In this document: piece after piece, positions 24,855 through 34,367 of the stretch
How positions within the stretch are numbered: the first letter of the stretch is position 1
How the letters are laid out: each line of letters opens with the position of its first letter
Source: Lachnotalea sp. AF33-28
Lineage (GTDB): Bacteria; Bacillota; Clostridia; Lachnospirales; Lachnospiraceae
DNA: 64,000 nucleotides
Assembly: GCF_003477885.1 (NCBI RefSeq)
Contig: NZ_QUEE01000004.1
Coordinates: 62,001 to 126,000 of the forward strand
Direction: 5' to 3'
Made by a program: the position numbers and the translations under genes
The notes under the pieces: generated by a model
Seen by the model: only the letters and a program-made list of their open reading frames with translations
What the model was told of the DNA's origin: nothing
The model's database searches: none

Positions 24855-27044
24855 ATGAATCGGAGTAAAGACAGACAGACAATAGAACTTCTGGCGCCTG
24901 CGGGTTCTATGGACAGCCTGAAGGCGGCCGTGGCGGCCGGAGCGGATGCGGTTTACATGGGCGGCAGCAGGTTCGGCGCCAGGGCATATGCCGAGAGCAC
25001 AGGAGAGGACTGCATCCGGGAGGCCATCGAATATGTGCATCTGCATGGCAGAAAGCTGTATCTGACGGTCAATACACTGCTAAAGGAGGAGGAGCTCACA
25101 CAGCAGCTGTATGACTACCTGCTGCCTTATTACGAGATGGGGCTGGATGCGGTGATCGTCCAGGACCTGGGAGTGCTTTCCTTTGTCCGGCGGGCGTTTC
25201 CGGATCTGCATGTCCATGCCAGCACCCAGATGACGGTAACAGGAGCGCTGGGAGCCGGACTTTTAAAGGAACTGGGAGTCTGCCGGGTGGTGGCCGCCAG
25301 GGAGCTGTCCCTGCGTGAGTTAAAGGAGATATCAGAGGAAACGGGCCTGGAGCTGGAGGCCTTTGTGCACGGCAGCATCTGCTACTGCTATTCCGGACAG
25401 TGCCTCTACAGCAGCATGATCGGAGGAAGAAGCGGCAACCGCGGCCGCTGTGCCCAGCCCTGCCGCCTTCCCTATGAGGTGACGGACCGTGGCAGGAAGA
25501 TGACCGGAAGCGGTGAGAATTATGTCCTGAATCTGAAGGATATGTGCACCTTACAGGATATTCCGGATCTGCTGGACGCGGGCGTCACTTCTCTGAAAAT
25601 TGAGGGCAGGATGAAAAGTGCGACCTATACGGCCGGTGTGGTGAGCATATACCGGCGCTATGTGGATTTGTATCTGGAGCACGGAAGGGACAGGTTTTGC
25701 GTTAATCCGCAGGATATCAAAAATCTGGCGGAGCTCTTTGACCGCGGAGGTTTTACCGACCGCTACCTGCACAGCCATAACCATGCGGATATGATCGCGC
25801 TGGGCGAAAAACCGGATTTGCGGCAGCCGGATCGAAATTTAACCGAATATATTGAAAACACTTATCTAAAGCCGCAATTGAAAGAACATATTCAGGGAAA
25901 AGTAAGATTTGAACCGGGATTTCCTGCTATAATGGAGCTCAAATGGCGTGACACATCGGTTCGTTTTGAGGGCAGGACAGTGGAGGCCGCCATGAAACAG
26001 CCTCTTACGGAGGAGAACGTGCGGCGGCAGTTTTCAAAAACCGGCGGTACAGAATATGAATTTGACAGGCTTGAGACTGAACTACACGGCGACTGCTTTA
26101 TGCCGGTACAGGCGCAGAACGAGCTTCGGAGGGAAGGGCTGGAAGCGCTGCGGCACGAGGTCTTAAAACAGCATTACCGAAACGCGGCAGCAAAGCCCCG
26201 GATAACAGAGGAAGACGGTGCTGCAGGAAGAGAAGCCGGTATGGCTGTCAGCGTATCGCTGGAGGATAGTTCCTGCCTGGACCTGCTGCTTAGGCAGAAG
26301 TTTGTGGACAGAGTGCTGCTTGACGGCGCCTGGATCGGCGCCAAGGATGCGGTAAAATGTGCCGAAAGGTGCCATGGGGCCGGCAAACAGTGTCTCTACA
26401 TGCTGCCGCCTATCTTGCGATCCACGTCCATGGACCTGTTTAAAAAAGAGTTTTCTCTGCTGAAAACCGGCGGAATCGACGGATTTTTGGTAAGAAATCT
26501 GGAAGAAGTACAATTTTTGAGAGAACATGGGAATACTTTACCCATACAGGCAGACCATACTCTGTATACATGGAACCGGGAGAGCCGCAGGGTGCTTGGC
26601 ATGCTGGGGATCGCATCGGATACCGCACCGCTGGAGTTAAACAGCAGAGAGCTTACGAAGCGGGGCATGGAACACAGTGAACTGCTCATTTACGGCCGCC
26701 TGCCCATGATGACGACCGCAGGGTGCATCAGGAATACGCTGAAAGGCTGCACCGGTACACCCGGCCTGCTCTGGATGAAGGACAGAAAAAAGATGAGCTT
26801 TCCGGTCAAAAATAACTGCAGATACTGCTTCAATACGATCTATAACAGCCTGCCTCTGTCACTGTTTCAGATGTTTGATGAGGTTTTGAGGCTGAAGCCT
26901 GCCGGTGTCAGGCTTTCGTTTACAATTGAAGCAGAAGATGAAATCAGGCAGGTGCTTAAGCTGTTTAACAGCATTCTGCTAAAAGAGTCGGGCGGAGAGC
27001 TGCCGGAATTTACCCGGGGGCATTTCAAACGAGGCGTGGAGTGA
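24855..27044 (+). CDS. U32 family protein with DUF3656 (RlhA-like)
   Basis: A 729-residue U32 protein. The start LLAPAGSMDSLKAAVAAGADAVYMGG is the TIM-barrel N-terminus. The U32 signature EAFVHGSICYCYSGQCLYSS...SGNRGRCAQPCRLPY (about residues 171-214) has all Fe-S-type cysteines. A DUF3656 insert and a C-terminal region with NNCRYCFNTIYNSLPLSL follow. E. coli RlhA, which hydroxylates C2501 of 23S rRNA, has the same two-part layout, so an RNA-hydroxylation role is more likely than the older collagenase label; this is inference from architecture. AGGAAAGGAATCGAG precedes the ATG. Confidence 0.85.
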   Translation: MNRSKDRQTIELLAPAGSMDSLKAAVAAGADAVYMGGSRFGARAYAESTGEDCIREAIEYVHLHGRKLYLTVNTLLKEEELTQQLYDYLLPYYEMGLDAVIVQDLGVLSFVRRAFPDLHVHASTQMTVTGALGAGLLKELGVCRVVAARELSLRELKEISEETGLELEAFVHGSICYCYSGQCLYSSMIGGRSGNRGRCAQPCRLPYEVTDRGRKMTGSGENYVLNLKDMCTLQDIPDLLDAGVTSLKIEGRMKSATYTAGVVSIYRRYVDLYLEHGRDRFCVNPQDIKNLAELFDRGGFTDRYLHSHNHADMIALGEKPDLRQPDRNLTEYIENTYLKPQLKEHIQGKVRFEPGFPAIMELKWRDTSVRFEGRTVEAAMKQPLTEENVRRQFSKTGGTEYEFDRLETELHGDCFMPVQAQNELRREGLEALRHEVLKQHYRNAAAKPRITEEDGAAGREAGMAVSVSLEDSSCLDLLLRQKFVDRVLLDGAWIGAKDAVKCAERCHGAGKQCLYMLPPILRSTSMDLFKKEFSLLKTGGIDGFLVRNLEEVQFLREHGNTLPIQADHTLYTWNRESRRVLGMLGIASDTAPLELNSRELTKRGMEHSELLIYGRLPMMTTAGCIRNTLKGCTGTPGLLWMKDRKKMSFPVKNNCRYCFNTIYNSLPLSLFQMFDEVLRLKPAGVRLSFTIEAEDEIRQVLKLFNSILLKESGGELPEFTRGHFKRGVE

Positions 27045-27048
27045 CAAG

Positions 27049-28476
27049 ATGACCAACCTGATTGTGGAATTATCCAAATACCTGCTGATGATATTGATGG
27101 TCGGCTATGTCTTCTTCCAGTATTTTTACTATCGGAAGAAGACGGATGCGGGCCGCCGTCACATGGTGGGAATGCAGAACTTTTTTCTTTTTTGCGTGCA
27201 TTTCCTTGGATATCTGATTTTGTTTCTGAAAACAGAGGACAGCAAGATACTGGTGATGTACGCGATACAGCTGGTTTTTTTCGCGGCATATATCCTGCTG
27301 TACCGGGCGATCTATAAAAATGCCAGCCGCCAGCTGGTGACGAATGCATGTATGCTGCTTACGATCGGCTTCATCATACAGACCAGGCTGTCCTATACGA
27401 AGGCATTTAAACAGATGATCATAGCGCTGGCGGCGGCAGCGGTAACGCTTTTGGTGCCCTACATCATCCGGTACTGGAAGAAGATCTGCAAAGGCACCTG
27501 GATCTACGGCGGCATCGGCATCCTGCTGTTATTCCTGGTCTGCACGATCGGGCGCGTGGAATACGGTGCAAAGCTTTCGCTGGGCACGGACAGCTTTTCG
27601 CTGCAGCCGGCGGAATTCGTCAAGATCACCTTTGTGTTCTTTATAGCCGGGATGTTCCGGAAACGGACCACTTTTCTGTGGACCGTGCTCACCACAGCGC
27701 TGGCGGCTGTGCATGTGCTGCTTCTGGTTCTGTCTAAGGATCTGGGAACGGCGCTGACGCTGTTTGTACCGTTTCTTTTCATGCTGTTTGTGGCCACCAG
27801 GAACTGGTGGTATCTGCTAAGCGGCACGGCTGTGGGCACCGGAGCGGCCATTGGCGCATACTATTTATTCGATCATGTGCGCGTCCGGGTATCGGTGTGG
27901 CTCGATCCCTGGTCGGATATCACAAACCGTGGATGGCAGCTGGCGCAGTCGCTCTTTGCCATTGGAACGGGCGGCTGGTTCGGTATGGGAATCTATCAGG
28001 GCATGCCTTATCAGATTCCGGTAGCGCTGAAAGATTTTGTGTTCGCCGCGATATCGGAGGAGATGGGAGCGGTGGCAGCCATCGCTCTGCTGCTGATTTA
28101 TTTAAGCTGTATCCTGCAGTTCTTTCTGATTTCCACCTGGATGGAAAACCGGTATTATAAGGTCATCGCTTTAGGGCTTGCCTCCATCTTTTCCATCCAG
28201 ATTTTTCTCAATGTGGCCGGCGTGATCCGGCTGATTCCCTCCACCGGGCTGACGCTGCCCTTTGTGAGCTACGGGGGGAGTTCGGTGCTCGGCACCTTTA
28301 TACTATTCGGAATCATGCAGGGATTATATATCATGAAAATGGATGAGGACCAAAAACTTGAAAAAGAGCAGGAACGAGATGCAGCAGGCCCCAAAAAGGC
28401 AGCCGTCCTCCGGGAAACAGTCAGCCAAAAAGCTGAGGGAAGCAAAAAGGAAGGCCGAAAACAGAAAAGAAAATAA
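27049..28476 (+). CDS. FtsW/RodA/SpoVE-family peptidoglycan polymerase
   Basis: A 475-residue SEDS-family membrane protein with about ten to twelve hydrophobic segments. SEDS landmarks are DLGTALTLFVPFLFMLFVA, WQLAQSLFAIGTGGWFGMGIYQG and the end motif STGLTLPFVSYGGSSVLGTF. The N-terminus carries extra membrane segments before the core and the C-terminus has a charged Lys/Glu tail. SEDS proteins polymerise glycan strands and work with a class B PBP, which is encoded by the next, overlapping gene. Which process it serves (division, elongation or sporulation) cannot be told. Confidence 0.9.
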   Translation: MTNLIVELSKYLLMILMVGYVFFQYFYYRKKTDAGRRHMVGMQNFFLFCVHFLGYLILFLKTEDSKILVMYAIQLVFFAAYILLYRAIYKNASRQLVTNACMLLTIGFIIQTRLSYTKAFKQMIIALAAAAVTLLVPYIIRYWKKICKGTWIYGGIGILLLFLVCTIGRVEYGAKLSLGTDSFSLQPAEFVKITFVFFIAGMFRKRTTFLWTVLTTALAAVHVLLLVLSKDLGTALTLFVPFLFMLFVATRNWWYLLSGTAVGTGAAIGAYYLFDHVRVRVSVWLDPWSDITNRGWQLAQSLFAIGTGGWFGMGIYQGMPYQIPVALKDFVFAAISEEMGAVAAIALLLIYLSCILQFFLISTWMENRYYKVIALGLASIFSIQIFLNVAGVIRLIPSTGLTLPFVSYGGSSVLGTFILFGIMQGLYIMKMDEDQKLEKEQERDAAGPKKAAVLRETVSQKAEGSKKEGRKQKRK

Positions 28477-29866
28477 AGAAATTCTGACAGTTACCTATCT
28501 GATCATAGCGCTTTTCGTCGGGCTGATCGGCTATTTCTGCTGGTTTATAGGGGTGGAAAGCCAGAATGTGATCAATAACTCATACAACGCCCGTCTGGAC
28601 CGCTTCTCCGACCGTGTGGTGAGAGGAGAGATCCTAAGCGGCAGCGGCGATATTCTCGCCATGACCAATGTGGCGCAGGATGGGAGCGAAAGCAGATATT
28701 ATCCTTACGGAAGCATGTTTGCCCATACGGTGGGATATTCCACCAGGGGTAAAACCGGCATAGAGTCCCTTGCGAATTTTTATCTGCTCACCTCTCATAT
28801 GAATCCGCTGGAACAGGTTTATAACCAGCTTCGCGATAAAAAAAATCCGGGGGACAATGTGGTGACCACTCTGGATCTGGAACTGCAGAAGATCGCCTAT
28901 GAGGGCATGGGGGACCGCAACGGAGCCGTGGTGGTGATGGAGCCTGCGACCGGCAGAATCCTGGCCATGGTGTCTAAACCAGACTACAATCCCAACACAA
29001 TCAAAGAGGATTATGACAGTATCATAGAGGATACGGACAATTCCAGCCTGGTGAACAGGGCTTCACAGGGGCTGTATCCGCCCGGATCCATTTTCAAGCT
29101 GGTGACAGCCCTGGAGTTTATCCGGGAGTATCCGGACAGCTGGCAGGATTTTACCTATACCTGCCCCGGAGTGCTTGCGGTGGAGGATTACTCCATACGC
29201 TGTTCGGGCGGCACCGCTCACGGCACCGTGGATTTGAAAAAGGCGGTGGAAAAATCCTGTAACGGTGCCTTTGCAACGATCGGGCTTATGCTGAATAACG
29301 AGAGCTTTACGCATCTATGCGATACGCTTTTATTTAACCAGAAGATGCCCTTCGCCCTGGCAAGCGGAAGGAGCCGTTTTAATCTGACGGCGGACGCGGA
29401 TAAATGGGAAGTGCTGCAGACTGCTTTCGGACAGGGCAATACTCAGATCACCCCGCTGCATGCGGCGATGATTGTGGCAGCAATTGCCAATGGCGGCGAA
29501 ATGAAGGAGCCGTATATTATTGAACGTATTGAGAATGCTAATGGGCAGAAGGTGCAGTCGTTTGCATCCGAGGGATCGCACCGGGTGATGACAGGGGATG
29601 AGGCGGCGCTGCTTAAGGATTTTATGGTCGGCGTGGTTTCGGAAGGAACCGGGAAATCCGTAAAATCCAAGGATTACCAGGCGGCGGCCAAAACCGGCTC
29701 TGCACAGTTTGAATCCGGAAAGGAAACCCATGCGTGGTTTGTGGCCTTCGCCCCGGCGGACGATCCGAAGCTGGCCATCAGCATCGTATTGGAAGAGACC
29801 GGTGCCGGCGGCACCAACGCCGGTCCTATTGCAAAGAAGATTTTCGATGCATATCTGTCCCGATGA
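28379..29866 (+). CDS. Class B penicillin-binding protein (transpeptidase)
   Basis: A 495-residue protein: short basic cytoplasmic tail, one membrane segment (about residues 35-57), a reduced dimerisation domain and a transpeptidase domain. Active-site motifs are SIFK (in PPGSIFKLVTALEF), SCN (in KSCNGAFATIG) and KTG (in AAKTGSAQFE). It cross-links peptidoglycan as partner of the preceding SEDS protein. Start at ATG 28379 has AGGAACGAG upstream; an ATG at 28343 is also in frame. Either start lies inside the SEDS gene (98 or 134 bases of overlap), so translation is probably coupled. Confidence 0.92.
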   Translation: MQQAPKRQPSSGKQSAKKLREAKRKAENRKENKEILTVTYLIIALFVGLIGYFCWFIGVESQNVINNSYNARLDRFSDRVVRGEILSGSGDILAMTNVAQDGSESRYYPYGSMFAHTVGYSTRGKTGIESLANFYLLTSHMNPLEQVYNQLRDKKNPGDNVVTTLDLELQKIAYEGMGDRNGAVVVMEPATGRILAMVSKPDYNPNTIKEDYDSIIEDTDNSSLVNRASQGLYPPGSIFKLVTALEFIREYPDSWQDFTYTCPGVLAVEDYSIRCSGGTAHGTVDLKKAVEKSCNGAFATIGLMLNNESFTHLCDTLLFNQKMPFALASGRSRFNLTADADKWEVLQTAFGQGNTQITPLHAAMIVAAIANGGEMKEPYIIERIENANGQKVQSFASEGSHRVMTGDEAALLKDFMVGVVSEGTGKSVKSKDYQAAAKTGSAQFESGKETHAWFVAFAPADDPKLAISIVLEETGAGGTNAGPIAKKIFDAYLSR

Positions 29867-29875
29867 GGCTGCCTG

Positions 29876-29900
29876 AGAATCCCTTGAGGGGGATTCTTAT
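29876..29900 (+). terminator. Possible terminator after the PBP gene
   Basis: AGAATCCC at 29876-29883 pairs with GGGATTCT at 29890-29897; the T-tract is short (TTATTC), so termination may be weak. Confidence 0.4.
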
Positions 29901-29907
29901 TCATGGG

Positions 29908-29937
29908 TTGACAACAATTGCAGATAAGAGATATACT
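29908..29937 (+). promoter_or_regulatory. Sigma-A promoter of the Nudix gene
   Basis: Consensus TTGACA at 29908-29913, an 18-base spacer and TATACT at 29932-29937. Confidence 0.65.
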
Positions 29938-29956
29938 TTTCAGAGAAAGAGTGAGG

Positions 29957-29981
29957 ATGTTTCCAGGTAAACCGGAAACAT
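29957..29981 (+). promoter_or_regulatory. Leader hairpin upstream of the Nudix gene
   Basis: ATGTTTCC at 29957-29964 pairs with GGAAACAT at 29974-29981, with an inner GGT/ACC pairing. CAGAGA at 29941-29946 can also pair with TCTCTG at 29982-29987. It lies between the promoter and the GGAGG site of the Nudix gene. No known riboswitch is recognised. Confidence 0.45.
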
Positions 29982-30014
29982 TCTCTGTCCAACCGCAAAA
30001 CAGGAGGGATTGCA

Positions 30015-30467
30015 ATGAGCGAAGCAATAAGCTGTGGCGGTGTGGTAATATTTCGTGGGAAAATATTGGTCCTTTACAAGAATTATAAGAACAAATATGA
30101 AGGCTGGGTGCTGCCGAAGGGTACAGTAGAAAAGGGCGAGGAATTTAAGCAGACCGCTCTTAGAGAAGTGAAGGAAGAGACAGGAGTGGAGGCCTCGATC
30201 ATTAAGTATGTGGGGAAAAGCCAGTATTCCTTCACCATACCCGGAGATATGATTGAAAAAGAGGTGCACTGGTATCTGATGATGGCGGACAGCTATTACA
30301 GCAAGCCCCAGCGGGAAGAGTATTTTATCGATTCCGGGTATTACAAATTTTACGAAGCCTATCACCTGCTGAAATTTTCCAATGAGAAGCAGATACTGGA
30401 GAAGGCATATAACGAGTATCTGGAGCTGAAAAAGCAAAACCTGTGGGGAAACAAAAAATATTTTTGA
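30015..30467 (+). CDS. Nudix hydrolase
   Basis: A 150-residue single-domain Nudix protein. The Nudix box GTVEKGEEFKQTALREVKEETGV (about residues 36-58) fits GX5EX7REUXEEXGU completely. CGGVVIFRGKILVLYK at the start and a Tyr-rich C-terminal half are typical of MutT/Ap4A-hydrolase-like members. The substrate (nucleoside diphosphate derivative) is not predictable. CAGGAGGGATTGCA precedes the ATG. It has its own promoter and leader and is followed by the M32 carboxypeptidase gene 11 bases later. Confidence 0.88.
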   Translation: MSEAISCGGVVIFRGKILVLYKNYKNKYEGWVLPKGTVEKGEEFKQTALREVKEETGVEASIIKYVGKSQYSFTIPGDMIEKEVHWYLMMADSYYSKPQREEYFIDSGYYKFYEAYHLLKFSNEKQILEKAYNEYLELKKQNLWGNKKYF

Positions 30468-30478
30468 GTGAGGGAACC

Positions 30479-31975
30479 ATGAGCGAATTATTTGAGCAGT
30501 TAAAACCGCATCTAGACAAAATCAACGCGTACTCCAGCGCATTAACCTTATTCAGCTGGGACAGCGAAACCTGCGCACCAAAGGATTCATCGGAGTATAC
30601 CAGCCGTGTGGTGGGTGAGCTGTCTTCCGAACAGTTTAAGGCGAACACGGATCCGCTGCTGAAAGAACTGTTGGTGAAGCTGAAAGGTGATGACAGCCTT
30701 TCTGTCAATGAGAAAGCGATTGTCCGAAATCTGTGGAAAACTCTGGAGGATATGGAGAAGATTCCTCCGGATGAATACCGAGAATATGCTGAATTGCAGG
30801 CGGTAGCCGCCCAGATTTGGCAGAAAGCCAAGAGGGAGGATGATTATGCCTCCTTTTCTCCCACGCTGGAGAAAATAATCAGCTACAACAAAAAGTTTGC
30901 TGGATATAAGGCAAAGGACGGACAGAAACTGTATGACGTGCTGTTAGATGAGTATGAAGAAGGCTTTTCTGTGGAGCTTTTGGATGAATTTTTCAGCCGG
31001 CTGAAGGAAGAGATTGTTCCGCTGCTTAAAAAGGTGGTGGAGAAGAATTCCGAAATCGATGACAGTTTCCTGCATCAGAATTATGATATAAATAAGCAGA
31101 AGGAGTTCAACCGTTTTCTGGCCGAATACATCGGGTTTGATTTCGACCGCGGTGTGATGGCGGAAAGCGAGCATCCGTTCACCACAAACCTGCATAACCA
31201 TGATGTGCGCATCACCACACATTATTATGAGAATATGCCGGAGAGCGCCATTTTTTCCACCATACATGAAGGGGGCCATGCGCTCTATGAATTCGGGGTG
31301 GCGGATGAACTGACCCAGACGCCGGTGGGCACCGGGGCCAGCATGGGCATGCACGAATCACAGTCCAGATTTATGGAAAACGTGATCGGCCGCAGCGAGG
31401 CTTTCTGGGAACCGATCTATGAAAAACTGGTTTCCTTTTTCCCGAAGCAGTTAAAAGAAGTGCCTCTGGAGGATTTTATTAAGGCGATCAATAAGGTGCA
31501 GCCGGATCTGATCCGGACAGAAGCCGATGAACTCACCTATTCTCTGCATATTCTGATCCGGTATGAGCTGGAAAAGCAGATCATGGAGGAAGATATAGAT
31601 CTGTCCGAACTTCCGAAGCTTTGGGCGGATAAATACGAGGAATATCTGGGTGTTCGTCCAAAGAATGAAACAGAAGGCGTCCTGCAGGATGTGCACTGGG
31701 CTCAGGGGATGTTCGGCTACTTTCCGTCCTATGCGCTGGGCAATGCGTTTGCCGCACAGATCTATGAGCATATGAAAAAGAAACTGGATGTGGATGCGGT
31801 ATTACGGTCCGGTGATATCAGCCCGATTGTGAAGTATCTTGGCGAAAACATCCACCGCTATGGAATGGTGAAAAAATCCAGAGAACTCCTGAAAGATACG
31901 ACCGGCGAAGATTTCACCGCAGAGTATTATATACAGTATCTGAAAGATAAATTTACGAGGATTTATGATTTATAG
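30479..31975 (+). CDS. M32 family metallocarboxypeptidase
   Basis: A 498-residue M32 carboxypeptidase (carboxypeptidase Taq family). The zinc site is in STIHEGGHALYEFG (about residues 258-271, HEGGH being the HExxH motif), with the family motif GMHESQSRFMENVIGRS about 30 residues on holding the third ligand. The mostly helical sequence and length match the family. It releases C-terminal amino acids from peptides in the cytoplasm. ATG at 30479 is chosen because GAGTGAGGGAACC lies upstream and homologs start here. Confidence 0.93.
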   Translation: MSELFEQLKPHLDKINAYSSALTLFSWDSETCAPKDSSEYTSRVVGELSSEQFKANTDPLLKELLVKLKGDDSLSVNEKAIVRNLWKTLEDMEKIPPDEYREYAELQAVAAQIWQKAKREDDYASFSPTLEKIISYNKKFAGYKAKDGQKLYDVLLDEYEEGFSVELLDEFFSRLKEEIVPLLKKVVEKNSEIDDSFLHQNYDINKQKEFNRFLAEYIGFDFDRGVMAESEHPFTTNLHNHDVRITTHYYENMPESAIFSTIHEGGHALYEFGVADELTQTPVGTGASMGMHESQSRFMENVIGRSEAFWEPIYEKLVSFFPKQLKEVPLEDFIKAINKVQPDLIRTEADELTYSLHILIRYELEKQIMEEDIDLSELPKLWADKYEEYLGVRPKNETEGVLQDVHWAQGMFGYFPSYALGNAFAAQIYEHMKKKLDVDAVLRSGDISPIVKYLGENIHRYGMVKKSRELLKDTTGEDFTAEYYIQYLKDKFTRIYDL

Positions 31976-31987
31976 GGATTCCTTTTT

Positions 31988-32038
31988 ACAGCCCTGCGAA
32001 AAACCCGGATATCAGAAACGGGTTTTTCGCAGGGCTGT
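31988..32038. terminator. Bidirectional terminator between the M32 and AraC genes
   Basis: A perfect 20-bp stem with arms 31988-32007 and 32019-32038. Its inner A/T runs give U-tracts in both directions, suiting the two convergent genes. Confidence 0.85.
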
Positions 32039-32806
32039 TTATTTTCCCCATCGGCTGGGACTGCAGCCGCACAGCTTTTTGAAACACCGGGTGAAGTGGG
32101 ACAGGTTCTGAAACCCGGATAATTCCGCTACCTGCTGAATCTGCAGCGCTTCGTTGCTCAGCAGGTATTTGGCTTTATCGATCCGGGCATTGATCAGCTC
32201 GGCTTTGGGCGTAGTATGAAAAAACATCGTATAGTAGTGATAGAACTGGCTTTTGCTTAAATTGACCAGGGCCGCCATGGCAGCTGCATCCCATTGCTGT
32301 TCGCAGGAAGAGAGAATGCGCAGCCGTGCTCTTTGGAAATCCTGGTAGAGAAGCGGCGCGGTGTCGGGGAGCCCGTGTTCCGTGCGCAGGTTTCGGGCTA
32401 GCGTGATGAAGAGTTCGTCCATGTAGGCATTCATTTTTTCCCGGTAATAGAGGTCCTTAGACAGGTATTCCGTATGGATTTTACGCACGATCTGATTGAG
32501 TTCATCGCATTTCTGCGGGTAGCAGATGCTATCGGTGATCAGACCGTATTCTTTAAGAAACCCCGGAGGGGCGGAAAAATGAATATAACTGTTCTTAAAC
32601 TTCCGGACAGACTGGTAGTGCTGCGGTACGCCGGGAGAATAGAGCATACAGGCCATGGGCCTGGTGATGGTTATTTCCTTCTCCAGGTAGAATTTCATGG
32701 GTGTCAAAAGAATCAGAAACAGATAATCGCCGCTTCCTCCGGGACGGTAAATCATATCGCAGTCACGGTTGCAGGCGTTATAATCGCAGTAGTTTATCTG
32801 ATACAT
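32039..32806 (-). CDS. AraC family transcriptional regulator
   Basis: A 255-residue regulator. The N-terminal half resembles a cupin sensor domain, with Cys/His-containing YCDYNACNRDCDMIYRPGG at the start. The C-terminal 100 residues hold two helix-turn-helix units (NLSKSQFYHYYTMFFHTTPKAELINARIDKAKYLL and VAELSGFQNLSHFTRCFKKLCGCSPSRW), as in AraC. It is transcribed away from the glycerol-1-phosphate dehydrogenase gene, so that gene is a possible target; the ligand is unknown. Confidence 0.88.
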   Translation of the reverse strand: MYQINYCDYNACNRDCDMIYRPGGSGDYLFLILLTPMKFYLEKEITITRPMACMLYSPGVPQHYQSVRKFKNSYIHFSAPPGFLKEYGLITDSICYPQKCDELNQIVRKIHTEYLSKDLYYREKMNAYMDELFITLARNLRTEHGLPDTAPLLYQDFQRARLRILSSCEQQWDAAAMAALVNLSKSQFYHYYTMFFHTTPKAELINARIDKAKYLLSNEALQIQQVAELSGFQNLSHFTRCFKKLCGCSPSRWGK

Positions 32807-32955
32807 GATCGTGCCTCCATGTTTGTTACGGGCTGGTTTAAGTATAACATGCGCAGCATCAGTTTGTCACTGTACGAAAAAAGAATGCATAGATTTACTG
32901 CGTGTTTATACTTCATCAAGACTTAAAAAATTATCAATCCCGGATTACTTAAATG

Positions 32956-32964
32956 TGTTATAAT
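32956..32964 (+). promoter_or_regulatory. Extended -10 promoter of the glycerol-1-phosphate dehydrogenase gene
   Basis: TGTTATAAT (extended -10, TG-N-TATAAT) at 32956-32964 without a good -35 box, 69 bases before the ATG. Confidence 0.45.
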
Positions 32965-33032
32965 AAATATCTATGCGATGTGTGCCAAAAGGCGGTTTAT
33001 AAGTGATATAAAAATAAGGAGAACGGAGAATT

Positions 33033-34298
33033 ATGAAAATCGATCTGCAGTCTTTTACCGGGCCCTGCGCCTGCGGGCGGGAGCACCGGCTGGATGTAAA
33101 GGAGATATCCATTGAGGCAGGGGCGATCCTGCGCCTTCCGGATCTGTTTCGGGACGGATTGCTTGAGCCATACGGATGTCCGTTGGTGATCTGCGACCGC
33201 AATACCTATGAGGCCGCCGGCAGGAAAGTGTTGGAGCTGATAAAGGCGGACTGCATCTGCCTGCCGCCGGAAGGGCTGCATGCGGATAACCGCGCAGTTT
33301 TCGCGGTGAAGTCACAGATGAGCGGGGATACGGATCTGATTCTTGCGGTGGGGTCCGGCACTGTGCATGATGTGAGCCGCTATCTGGCCGGAGAGTGCGG
33401 CATTCCCTTTGTATCCATTCCCACAGCGGCCAGTGTGGACGGATTTGTTTCCACAGTGGCCGCTATGACATGGAACGGATTAAAGATCACCTTTCCGGCG
33501 GTGGCTCCCATCGCCGTACTGGCGGATACTTCGGTCTTTGCTGCAGCGCCTTACCGCCTCACTGCATCCGGAATATCGGATCTGATGGGAAAGTATACCG
33601 CACTGGCGGACTGGAAGGTATCGCATCTTGTGACCGGTGAGTATTTCTGCGAGCAGATCTGCGGGCTGGAGTACCGGGCGGTGGAAGCGGTGCGGGAGTG
33701 CCTGCCGGACATAAAGGACGGTAAGCCGGAAGCCTGTGAGAAACTGATGTATGCGCTTCTTTTGTCCGGGCTGGCCATGCAGATGGCGGGAAACTCCAGA
33801 CCCGCATCCGGAGCGGAACATCATGTGTCCCATCTCTGGGAGATGGAAGTGATCAATCCCCATACCGACGCCTATCACGGTGAAAAGGTTTCAGCGGGGC
33901 TGATTATGTGCCTTAAGGAGTATGAGAGGATGAAGGATGCCATACAGTCCGGACACTGCGGGGTTAAGGGATATGCCGGACCGGAGCTTGAGCTGCTTAG
34001 GAGCACGTTTGGAGAAAAGGGGCTTTTAGACGGAATACTGAAAGAGAATACGCCGGACCCGCTGCTTGAAGTGGATGCGGACCGGCTGAAACGGGTATTG
34101 CCGGAGATTGCCGGAATATGGGCAGAGCTGCCCTCCAGTCAGGAGGTAAAACACATGCTGACAAAGGCCGGATGTGTGACCGATATGGAGGGGGCCGGTG
34201 TGGATCCGGCTTTAAGGCAGCTCACACTCACGCTGTCACCTTACGTGCGCAGCAGGCTGACAGGCATGAGACTTGGCAAGATGCTGAAGATGGAGTGA
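33033..34298 (+). CDS. sn-glycerol-1-phosphate dehydrogenase (AraM/EgsA-like)
   Basis: A 421-residue member of the iron/zinc-dependent alcohol dehydrogenase superfamily. NAD(P) site: AVGSGTVHDVSRY (about residues 109-121). Metal-binding residues: aspartate in SGISDLMGKYTALADWK and histidines in GAEHHVSHLWEME and DAYHGEKVS. SIPTAASVDGFVS is typical of glycerol-1-phosphate dehydrogenases. These enzymes make sn-glycerol-1-phosphate from DHAP, the archaeal-type lipid enantiomer; bacterial AraM proteins do the same. AAGGAG precedes the ATG. Confidence 0.8.
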   Translation: MKIDLQSFTGPCACGREHRLDVKEISIEAGAILRLPDLFRDGLLEPYGCPLVICDRNTYEAAGRKVLELIKADCICLPPEGLHADNRAVFAVKSQMSGDTDLILAVGSGTVHDVSRYLAGECGIPFVSIPTAASVDGFVSTVAAMTWNGLKITFPAVAPIAVLADTSVFAAAPYRLTASGISDLMGKYTALADWKVSHLVTGEYFCEQICGLEYRAVEAVRECLPDIKDGKPEACEKLMYALLLSGLAMQMAGNSRPASGAEHHVSHLWEMEVINPHTDAYHGEKVSAGLIMCLKEYERMKDAIQSGHCGVKGYAGPELELLRSTFGEKGLLDGILKENTPDPLLEVDADRLKRVLPEIAGIWAELPSSQEVKHMLTKAGCVTDMEGAGVDPALRQLTLTLSPYVRSRLTGMRLGKMLKME

Positions 34299-34367
34299 GC
34301 CAGTTTCAGGCAGCGGACACAGTCAACATCGGCCCCATGGCCGGATATGCAGGAAAGCGGAGAAAAT

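Noticed and set aside
24855..27044. Secreted collagenase
   Set aside because: The old U32 label is misleading: there is no signal peptide and the DUF3656 layout matches RNA-hydroxylating RlhA proteins.
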